The notes under the pieces were generated by a model. The model worked only from the letters and a program-made list of their open reading frames with translations. It made no database searches and was not told the origin of the DNA. From Haemonchus contortus (taxonomy: Eukaryota; Nematoda; Chromadorea; Rhabditida; Trichostrongylidae): a stretch of DNA of 64,000 bases. This document shows, piece by piece, positions 21,871-33,800 of this stretch. The number at the start of each line of letters is the position of its first letter. The stretch's first letter is position 1. Location of the stretch: assembly GCA_000469685.2 (NCBI GenBank), contig LS997567.1:34810505-34874504 (forward strand), in the 5' to 3' direction. Position numbers and translations under genes: made by a program.

Positions 21871-24800
21871 GTTAGTTACTTTTTTTTTGTTGTCCCTGTT
21901 GTGACTGGTGTTTTCTTCGCGATAATTTTTTGATCTCTGTTATTCATTCTGTTTTACGTTGTTATGTAAATTTAGTTTACTTAACGGCTCACCACCCGGA
22001 AACCTGGGCATGTCAGTCACTAGTTCTTGCTAGATTTGCTAACTAGCGGTCTGTCCTCAACCGCAATACTGTAGTCGTTTTACACTTAGCGTGCAGTACT
22101 CGTGAAACCCAGTAAAAACGGACTCATTCATGGCTCAAGGTTTTTCCATTCTGTTTTGTCGCATGGGTTTCTTATTATAGAAACTCTTTATTAGGTTGAC
22201 GTTCTGAACAACTCGTCGTCTGTTAAGAACTGATCCTGATCTTTGCTCACCCGACCAAGCGCACAAACGCGTTAGGTCAGCAGTAACAACTCTCAAAACT
22301 CGAACATCAAAAGGTCCCAGCTTAGAAACCAAACTTCTGAGGCCCCACCAGCGCTAGCGTCCACTCAGTTTTGTGATCAACAAGAGAACAGTAAGACACC
22401 TTGGCGGTCGTTAAATAAAAAAAGCACACGATAATCTCAAAGCCAAAAAGGAATGATGGAAGGAGAAGTTCACTTGTTGCGTTATTGCACTCTTTCGGTT
22501 GTTCGCTTAGAATTTCTCTCACGGACGTGCAGCGCCTCCAATATTTTTCTAACATCGATCTCATCCTCGCAGGCCAGGATTTTGCTTCTGATATCAAAAC
22601 CAATGCCGTGTTTGTCTTCTACAGGGTGCGCCATAAATATGGTAACACTTTTCGGACGTCCATAATTTCCTTGTTTAGAGAATTTTTCCAAATCTGACCT
22701 CCTCTTATGTTTATGATATAACTTAGTCCACATATCTACTTTGGTATTCTCAATTTCTCAGATTTCGCAGACATGCACCAACCGTTCCGTCTTTGCGAGC
22801 ATTTGGTGCTTCCTTTTCGGGTTCGTTCCTCGTTTCAACATTTTCCACATGACAGTCTCTTGAATCGCTTTGCGTAGACAGGACAATAACAAACCTCAAC
22901 ACGGTCGTCCTGTCTCAAATACGACCCCTTTTCCGAATACAATTGCTTGGGAAGGATTACTCTGCGGAACTTGCAGAAACACAAGGAAAATGACTGCTGG
23001 TTTGTTTGCATGTTCGAATCCGTTGGGAAGAGTTCACCCGCTGAATACCATTGTATCCAAATAAGATTCGAAAGCCTTATAAGCTTTTTGACTAGAAGAA
23101 GTTGAAGAGCAAAAACAAATGCCGTGCGCTAGGTGCGCGCGGCACGCGCTTCGACGCGCTTTTTTCCGACTAAAGGGTGTTCAGCGTGGAAGAAATGTTG
23201 AGATCTCAAAGTGTACGAATATTTCAAACTATGAGTGGTGAAGCCGTTGAGAAGGGTCGGATCGCCACGTAAAGCCATTTTTCCTTTTTTATGATAGTTA
23301 GGACTAGAATCTCTACCATAAGAGCGATATGGCAAATTTTGGTCGAGGATACCACAAAATTTGTTTCGAACCTCATTAAGAAGGGGTTTTCGGAAAGAAA
23401 GCAGCTGAGGGTCAGAGGTTTTTTTCAGAAATCCGATTTGAAAACTATGGCGCACTTGCTCACGAATGGATCTGCTGAGGAAGTGTTCGCGACTTTATCC
23501 CAGCCTCCAATCTTTCTACGAATTTCCCGGACCACAGTGTCATGGATCACTATATAGTCCATGCTGGAGAGGAAAGCCTGCGCTTCAAATAGCGCTTCAA
23601 ATAGCACCACTGTGCTCCTAAGAACTTACTGAAAAAATTCCAGGCTAGTGTTTTTCAAGAAACTGCTTGCCACCGCCGATGAGTAGCCGAAGGCGTCTTC
23701 GAGCTATAATTAGTACAGGAGACGTGATATATTACAAGATGACCGTGCGTTCGTTTGGTAGTTGCGATGCATAGTACATAGTTCCCATAAATTTACTATG
23801 TATCAATATGAACTGCTGTTTCTGTAGCCAAATTATTTTGTTTCAATATTTATAGCGCACCCTTTACCGATGTCTCTCAAATGGCGTGATTTCGTTCCAG
23901 ATTCCAAAGGCGTACGCCTATGAAAGCAGCCACTCGAATCTGATGGCTGCTTTCAGACCTCGACAACCGTCCGTCTGTCCGCCCGTCCGTCCGACGCGTG
24001 CGTGCTGCGATGGAGGCGCCTTACCGTTGTTGACAACACTGGATCACGTGTCAGCGCTGTCAACTCTACTCTAGCGACCGCCGTCGCAGCACGCACGCGT
24101 CGGAAGGACGGACGTACGGACGGACGTCGAGGTCTGGAAGCGGCCGATGGATCCTTCCACGAGCTGGAGGAATAACCATAGCCCCTCAAGGCTCCTTTCC
24201 AATAATATGAATACGGCAAAGAGTTGAAGATCTGAAGACAAATACATATATCCTTGCGATATCACGCATAGAAGGGGAGGCGAGTTATCTTCAGAAAATC
24301 ATATCATGGCAAATTGAGTACGACGAATATGTGAGGAATAAATGAGATAAGTGAGTAAGAATAGCGATGGTCTGTAAAACAGGACTGGAATGAGACGTAC
24401 GCTGTAGTGCATCCGATCCACCATTCGACCAAGATTCAGTTGTAAGCAAGGGGCAAGCGCCGCCCCAATCACTCGATCGCTCGCTCGCGGCCAAATCGTG
24501 GACTATGAAAGTAGCCAATGCTGCCGGGACGGCGCTCCGTGGGACGAGGCGACGAGGAGAAAGGCACACGGACGAAAGGATGACAAATTGATCAGTGCGG
24601 AGCCTGCTCGACAATGCTTCCAGCACTTTCCTCCATTTGTATGATTCAGCGGGCGACGGCCGTCGATTGGAGCACGGTTTCCTGGCGGTGCACTGCAGAA
24701 CGTCGAGGGTCTCACGTAAGTCGCGACACTCCGGGCGCGAGACGTGATACGCCAACTATGGACAGCGATTGTACGGACGATGACGTGATCTGCGTGAGCC

Positions 24801-27800
24801 TCGGCGCTGACTTCCAATAATCGATGTGTTTCGCTAGCTCATTCGTTGTTGCAATTTGTTGTTGGCTGCGTGGAGACTTGAAAGCCTGTACGATGAGGCA
24901 GATGTAATATTGCTCTGCGTGAAGGTAGTCAAGGTCTGCTGGATTGGGTGCAACGGTTTCCTCGACAATCCAATCACGAACGGTGTTGTAGAAAGCGTGA
25001 CGAAAAAGGCGTCTACCGTGACGATCTCTCGTGGCCAATAGAACGATGCCAAAGGTGTGGTCAAAGTTCGCTGCGATTATTAACGATTGAGCGATCTATA
25101 GGGACACTCGTTCCGATGGTGGGAGACTTTGGCCCTGGGAAACGTCGTCTGAAGCGAATGTCGAAGTTGCTTGTGTCGAAGCACAAAATGATCTCCTGCT
25201 GAGTCGAAATGCGGTGGTGTCGACGAGGTAGAGCAGAATTGGACGGATCCACGTCTTGTAGATGAACCACCTGACGATATCCGACTGGGTTAAACGAGTC
25301 AATATGCGATATTCCTTCCAAATGTGCATTGGCCAATGACAACAAGGAATCAAAGTCTTCAGCAAATGCTGACGACGAAGAACAAGGAATTGACGACGAG
25401 GTAATAAACTGCCTTACGTGTTTCGGTGGACTTGAAGTGGTACTTGATCGAGGGGTTTTCCATGTTGTCGGTATGTCCGATCAAATGGCATATGAAGCGA
25501 GTCAGTAGCATGAGAATCCTTGATTCAGAGTCCATACAGGTAACGCAAAGATATGGATGTTATCAAGGGAGCCGTGCGCTGAGAGTGTCGGACTTTCTGT
25601 CAAGAATAAATTCAAAGGGTTAACGGCAAAAAAAGAGACTAATTTCGGTAATGATGTCGTAGCGTCAGTTGATGGATTGTTCATTATCTCTTGGTCTGAT
25701 ATAACGGTGGGTAGCCTTAGCTGTTCGTGTCGGCTGGACACGTGAGGTATTGACTTCATGTTGACGGTATCCAAAAGCTGCTCGACAGCGCTTATTTCCA
25801 GGGGGTAGAGATGATTAATCGCCCTCTTGACGTGATTGCCGTTTGGCAAACGGACAGTAGCGCTTCTGGGCACGCGATTTCGGGTGTAGCTGAGGTAGGT
25901 AATGATCGCGTGAGTTCACTGACCACGAGGTGACTGTTTACCTCCTCTCCGACGTGTGGTTTACGTGCAGTTGTTCTTCCTTGACGGACGCGAGTCCTAT
26001 GACGTCTGGCGTTGGCGTTGAGGTAGTCGTGAGACCACATATTCCAGAAATGATTCAAAACTGACAGTGTAGACGGTACCACTTGACGATCTGATGATGA
26101 GAGCGCTCGTAGTGACAGTTATCTGTAAGTTCCAACTGAAGTTGTGTGTGTGGTGAGATGAAGTCTGGAACGCAGAATTTTAGGTGACGATGTTATGTTC
26201 GAAGTGGATGCAGTTGGTCGTGAATTGACGATGGCTTCAATCTTTCATATGATGGTTTGGAACTGTGACAACAGGGGTTTAGAGAGTCCCATGGATTTGC
26301 GAAAAGAAAATTTGACAAGTCCAACATGTCGCTCGTAAAATCCTTCTTACGGAGATAGTGGCGTGATGAACCTCCATTGAATGTGACGGCTGGAGAGTAA
26401 TTGGAGATGAGTTCCTGCAAAGTATGATCTGCTGCACAGAAGGTAGTAATATTGTCGCTTAAAACGAGGCTTGGGACTCCTCTTCGAGCGATGAAACGTC
26501 GTTGTGCGAGTAGGAACTCTTGAGTGGAGTTATCCAGTACGATCTCCAAATGGATTGCTCTGGTTTCCATACAGGGGACAGGGAAATCCATGGTATGGAC
26601 GGAGGTGTAGCTTCCTTGTAATGAAGGGTCCAAGGTAGTCCAAACCGATGTTCTGGAAAGGGTCTTGTCGAACCCTCTCCGGCGAAAGACGGCATGTTCG
26701 GATAACGGTGAGGGAATCCATAGATCTTCTTGCAGATAACGCGGAGTCTGGAGACCTTCGTGACGGTGCTTCTGATAGATGGAATGAAGTAGGAGTGTCG
26801 AAGAGTGGCAATAGTGCCGAATGGAGTTGGGATAAATGGGTATGTTGAATAATAAGCGCCGTTAAGGGATGCGATGGAGTGAGAAGAATCGCTGATGAAC
26901 TGTATGCGTGTTCCATGCGATGCTGACAACGAATAAGTCCATCCGTTGGTCATGGGCATTGAAACGGTGGATAAGCATGCGGCTCGAGATGGTTTCATCC
27001 TCGCGATAGTGTTCCATTATGAGGAATACTTCAGCAGCAGCGAATTCTGACGCGGAGATTTCCATGCTCAAGTTGAACGGAGTCACTTCGAAGCTTAGGT
27101 CAATTTGAACGGATTCACTTCGAAGCTGTAGAGGGTAGGCTTGATCTTGACGGCCAGATGAGCGATAAACTTCAAAGCGTAGACTGTATATCGAACGGGT
27201 CTAGGGTATCGGCTAATGCTGTGGAAACGAAGTAGTGACGTATACTGCGGCGTGTTTGACAGTGCGAATGTCTGGTACCCATCCTGTATTTGTTAGCATT
27301 TACTGGTGGTGTTGGGATGTCCTGACTTTCAGGCCAACGTGAAATAGGCAAGGAACGGGGGTCCGGACCACCAAGTGTGGTGTTTAGGGGGGCTAGCAGG
27401 AATTTCTCGAGGCGCACAGTCGGCTGGATTGTCTTGAGATCAACGTAGTAGAATTGAAGCAGAATATGTGACACGAAACTTTGTCCACAGTGGCTCGGAT
27501 CTCCATTATCTTGTTCCTGACAAACGTGCGCAGTGGACGTGTCGAATGTATCCAATGGAGAACCATCTGCGAGTCCGAAAATACATGTCCAGTTGAGATC
27601 TTGAGACAGAGTTGCGTATGAACAAAAAGGACTAGTCGCAATCTGACAAGAATTACTATAATAGTAGCTCCATCCGAGGCATGGTGATCGAATTACCTGG
27701 TTCAACTTGGAGCTTAGCCATAAAAAGGCGGGTAGTCGTAGACGAATGACTGCGGCATAAGAGGTATACACAAGAAGCATAGAGACGTTTCGAAGCATCT

Positions 27801-30800
27801 CCAAAGATGCGGAGTTCATAGTCGACTGCCGGATCGGACGACGGTATAAGGTAACGAGGAACCGATGGAAGGGGATGTGCAAAGTCCCCGGCCAGTTCCT
27901 TCCAACGAGCGACATCTGCATCCTCAAACGGGTCGACCCATTAGTAAGATTTTATCCAAATGTCTTGCAGAAAAATCTTGAACGGTGCGAGAATGGCGGT
28001 AAAAAGCCTAAGGGATCGAATGTAGAAGCAAATGCCTTCAGCACAGTGCGCTTCGAAATATTCGTCTTGCGGAGAGTCCTAATTGGGATACGAGGATTAA
28101 CCTCGGTAAAAGTCCCATTGAAGCCCTAACAACAGAACTGATGACGAATATTGCATACGATCTTGTATATTGATTGCACCATCAATGTAGGAAGATATAG
28201 AATAAATATTTAGAACGTTAGATAGAAATTGACGTAAGTTCATATTCATAGAAGTGAATTTGGCTCTGGAATCCTGATACTTACGAATCGCTTCTTCCCC
28301 GGTGAATGCTACCAGTGGTATGCTGTCAATGTACATGTTCTCTTCGATCTCCTTGTTGAGCTGCAAATTCGGGTCTATTCGTGGATAGTAAAGGATGGAA
28401 GCTGCGAGTAAGAAAGGGTTGACGCCGTAATTCCGAATGGGACTCGGGTGAATCGGAATATCCTAAGATTTGTCTCTGACGGCGGCGACATAGGGTCCAT
28501 CCAATTTTAAGAATTGTGTAGCATCACTTTGACTGAGTTTAGAACCTTTGACTGAGTTTAGAACGATTTTGAAGAAAGGCTTCTCTACATCGGCAATGAG
28601 GGGATGGGTTTGAGACGGGATCGAAGAAGAATCCCAATGAGATCAGGGAGGATGGATGGACTGGGATGGAGGCGATCGTTGAGACTAGGGGCTCCTTTAT
28701 AGCGGGAGGATGCGTCGAAGACGACTCCTAGGTTGGTGGTAGTAAGCGACTTCTTGATCGCTTCCTGATATTGTCTTCTGGTTCAGGATGAGCTGACTTC
28801 CACGAGAATTGCACATATGTATACCGTAGCGCTCAAAAGTCTTCGGTGAAACGGTTCTTCAGCCCCACTTTTCAGTCGTAACTCCTTTCCTACTGGATCT
28901 CATCATGCGAAATTTCTATATTTGGAGCGTGGATGTATTGTGAATACTTACCACTATTAGCTTGCAATCTGATCATGTTCCAGATATTTCGAAGAGCGTG
29001 AACTCAAAATCAACTGGAAATAGAGATGATGGCCCTTTCAGAAACTCTTTCCTTTCTGTCATGTCTAAAGTGTACGAGCGGTAATGCCGAACACAATAGA
29101 TGAGAAAAACACATAAGGTGCGACTAAGCGTAGACGTCAACAACTTTTTTTTAGCAAAATCTGCTACCGCAACAAACACCTTGCTGTATCGGTGGATATT
29201 GCAGCTTCGCAGTCAAATAGTGTTGGGTAGGGTGAAATATGCTCTAGTTGAACATATCCAAATTTTACACGATTTGATCTACTTAAAAAAGTTATGAACG
29301 GAAAAGCGTCAAAGCATTTCACCGAAGACTTTTGAGCGCAACTGTAGGTATCCATCGATCTCTAAAGCAGTGTCCTGAATTTGTCGTAGGATAAGGGACT
29401 TTCTCGATCGAAAGAAGGATCGGATACCAGCGATACTACTGACGTCTAGACCATCTGAACGGGAGACGGGATCGGCTTCATCGGATGAGAGGGAATGAGA
29501 TTAGTGTATGTGCCATGAAGAAATTTGGATCCGGAAATGATCTGACCGCGAAACACGTGTTTTAGTGGACCAGGCTTGGAAGGATCTGAGGGTAGTCCGA
29601 AGTGACGATACCCCGGGAGTAGTCGATTCCGATTAGGACGTGAGGTGTGATGGCTCGATTGATAGTAAGGGATTCAAGGCGGATGTTGTGCGATTGACGC
29701 AATTCCCATCTTCTGCAGTAAAGCTGACGCATGAACATGGGACAGTAAGGTGCTCCTAGGTACGAAGGATAAATTGGATTTGAAGCCCACATACCCGATG
29801 GCTCCGAGTACGCACTGCTCCGAATGAAATCGTAGTGAGCGGAGCGATGTGTGAAACCCTGATGTTAAGGAGGGCAACTGCATTCTACGAAATAAAGTCT
29901 TGGTGTGTACCTGTGTCTAACAGAAGAATCGCTGGAGTTGAGGCCTTGGTTTGATGATCGACAGCTAGTGCTTCCACGATCGTAAGACTGTACGGGGCGG
30001 AATAGTCCCGAGAGGTACGAAATTGCGTGTCGGACGGGTCGTTGAGATGTCGGATAAGATCATCGTGTTCTTCGTCTGAAGTAGGTGCGATGTAGACCGG
30101 TGAACGCCGATCCTGATGCCGTTCTCTCTCATTACTGAAGGCATGTTATCACGTACTGGAGGCTTAAATCGAAAGGGCGTTGTGCACGCTCATTCCTATG
30201 AAATCATAGGATCGTCTAGGTTAATAGGAACTGGAACGGGATGGCAATCGCGAATAGCTTCTATCATAAGATCGACTCCTTCCGTGACTACGTGACGAGC
30301 TTCTCGAACTAGAACGCGGAATAATAGAATAGCGATGAATAGTGATCTCTTCCTGGCGAAGGAGATTGATGACTTGGTCTAGCTGAACGCGAACAAAGCA
30401 TGTGATGGTGATTGCCACTACAACAAGGACAATTGGCACGATCGCAGGAAGAACTGGTGTGTCCGTAACGAAGGCACTTCCAACAGAGTCGAAGAGCGTT
30501 AACGATAACACGACGACTTGCTGCAGGCATGTAATGGTGGCAGCGCGTAGAACGGTGATTACGCGAGTAACAGAAACAAGAAGCTCTTAGATCGTAAGAT
30601 GGCTCCGGTGTTGGGGATTCTAGGCGAGGAGTAGAAACAGGGGCGATGTTGAATTCCGCTGTGGATTTGACTGAAACGTAGTCGTGCAACTTCTCGTATT
30701 CCTCAATGACTTCGTTTAATCCATCCAGGAGTTTCGGTAGGGTCCATTCTTACCCGATCATCTCATCTTGCTCACTTCCAACTGAGTTTCCTTCGGAAAC

Positions 30801-33800
30801 TTCTTCCGAAGGAAACCCGGTTGGATGTAGCGATGTAATAGTCCCAGTTGTGGGCAGTAGAACCGATTACCCACACGAGGTGCTTGCTGAAAATACGCTT
30901 GTGAACCCACAGGTTAACCGAAAAATTGTGAACTGCTGCGAAAGTGCTTACGTTTCAGAGGGACGGAGGACGAGGGAATACCCGACCTCAAAACGTTCGT
31001 CTTGTCTCACATTATGGCATTTTTTCTGAATACAATTGTTCGGGAAGGTGTACGCTGCGGAGCTTGCAGAAAAACGAGAAAAATGACTACTGATTTGTTT
31101 GTATGTTCCACCACGATGAGAAGAGTGACTAGAGTAAATGCAATTGTGACCAGAGTAAATGCAATTGTATCTAGGTAGGATTCGGAAACCTTATAAGCTT
31201 TTTGACGAGAAGAAGTTGGAGAGAAAAAACAAATGTTGTGCGCTACTTGCGCGCGGCACGCGCTTCGACACACTGCCTAGAGGGTGTTCAGCGTAGAAGT
31301 GTTGGGATCCCAGACTATACGTATATTTCACACTACGAGTGCTAAAGCCACTGAAAAGAATCAGATCGCCTCTCATAGCCATTTTCCCTCTTTCATGACG
31401 GTTTGGGCCACAATCTCTACCATCATAGCGATATCGCAAATTTTGGTCGAGAAAAGTACAAAATTTAATCCGAACCTCTCTGAGAAGATTTTCCCGAAAG
31501 GATGCAGCTGAGGGTCGAAGATTTTTCCGGGGGAACAATTTGGAAACGACAGCGCACTTGCTCACGACTGGGAAAAGATCAAGACTGGTGCTGAGAAGTG
31601 TTCGCGACTGTATCTGAGCTTCCAATCTTCTTACGAATTTCGCGGGCCATAATGTGATGGGTCGCTGGATATAGTCCATAGTAGAGAGGAAGGCCTGCGC
31701 CTCAAAACGCACTACTGTTGCTACTAGAAAATCGTCGAAAAAGCTTGGGCTGAGGTTTCTCAAGTAACTCTGCGTTTCACCGTCGATGAGTAGTTGAAAC
31801 GTCTTCGAGCTGTAATTTGTACAGGAGAAGCTGCTTTCATAGTCCATGATTTGGACTGACCTTTCGTGTTTTGTTCCGTAGCCATACAAGTTTGCAATCT
31901 CACATGTCCGCTTGCATGACTCATTCCTTTCCACGTCGCCTGTACACGCTCCTGTAGATGTTCTGCACATGTTACGATCTGCTGCACACTTCACAACCTC
32001 ACGATGAGCAGACTGCATGGAGTAGGATGTTGTTCGAGCCGTCTTCTCAATGATTCCACACATTGCTTTTCGTTCAAAGATGTTTATGTGCGTCTTAAGA
32101 TGAGGAAGCCTCCTTGCGGAACTCGAGGAGCCTGTTCGACGTGGTTTGTGAGCTTGACAACTCGTCAAGGTGATTAAACCCGACCATGCCAATTGACGCA
32201 AATAACTAGTAGCAAGAAGGTCCGCATTTCGTCGTCTAGTAGTAGTGGCGTCATCGATCGAGGGTATATCAGCTGGATGGGCAGTGGGTAGGCCGATTAG
32301 CATGGACGGGAATATGAATCGTCCGAATGAGTTGTCCAGCTCACAAACCGGCGCAATGGGAAGGGCCGCGCCAAACGACCGCCTATCGCCTAACGCGCTT
32401 GGGCGCTCGGTTGGGTAAGCCATAGATCAGGGGCTCCAAGCTACTTTCAGATTCTCGAGACGATGATTTGTTCGAAACGTCGACCTAATAAAGCAATTCT
32501 TTCATAACAAATCTGTACAGCAAAGCCCAGTTAAGACATGTAACATGCCTCTGTTTCGGAAACGCCGAACGTGGAAGTTACTGGCTCAAGGTTTTCTGAT
32601 AAAGTAGCAATGTTTATGAATTCCGTTCAAGTTTCCAGTTTTTTATTTTCGGGTACTCACATTTAGGAATAATATATAAGTCGAGTAATTTGCCTCTTAT
32701 CGATTCTTAAACACTTTCTGGTGCTTGGGGTCTGAAAGTGTCTACTTCCTTCGCTGTCTTACGTGATAATTTTTGCTTCGTGTAAGGTTTATTTCCAAAG
32801 TAGAAGCTCTAACATAAGGCATTCTGTCAGCGAATCTCCACTAATAGTTTATGCCGTAGCCTTTCATCTATTACTCACTTCAAACTAGCGAGCTTTTATG
32901 AGTCGTAATGTAGGTGATCCTCAGATTTCTCCAACACCTCTTTTGGGAAAACAACATCTTGCTTTTGCTTCTGAGAAGATTAGAACAAGCTCAGTGATTA
33001 ACTGTCAGTGAAAAATAGGTGTGAGGGGAGTGGGAGACGGGCGTTAGGAACGATTTTGGGTAATCGATTTGCCGCACGCGGGTGTCGCGGACCACTCATT
33101 CGCCGTTATTACAGCTCTAGAGTTCTTCATACAGCTCAATCGATATGCGATCATTATTTTATGCATATATCTTCTATTAGTACTTCTGTTCTTGTATTTC
33201 TTACCTACTGCTGCATCCTGCTACAATCCTTCGCGCGCGACGCCCTTCTCACAGCGACGCGACCATTTCGTTCCTAACGCACCACACCCGAGGGGAGTGA
33301 CTCTAGTCATTCTTGGAAAAGAAATATAGCGTCTTGCGAGCATGCAATGCTTTTACGCGGGACAGGTTTTCGATGATGGAACGTTTATTGCACCAGACAA
33401 TCCGACGAGTTCCTCGTTCTCATTAGCTTGAAAATGTTCCGAAACGCGTGGAGTGTTACATGTTACTCTTGACGCCGACCACATCTCAGTTACTGCAACT
33501 TAGACTAACGAACTTAAAATTAGGTTGAATCCCAACAAGCCATTCACCAACACCGAGCAAATGCTCAACTTTGGAGATGGTAGAGCAACTGAGACTGCCC
33601 GCCGCTCATGCCCCATTGATAGGTCGTGGCTTAACGTGCATCGTTCTCACAAACGCCGTAGGATTTAAGGCAAGTTTTAAACGATGTTCATACACTCACT
33701 TCTATTGTATTTGCTTGGATTTCGGTGCCTGATTCGGAGTACTCCAAGGACGTTTCTAGCACCGAGCTTGATGCACACGACGCCACCATCTATTGTCAGA

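Noticed and set aside
31191..32423. A 410-codon host gene on the minus strand
   Set aside because: Half of it is in a diverged repeat present at 23 kb and its start is antisense to a Penelope-like tail; kept only as an unassigned frame.
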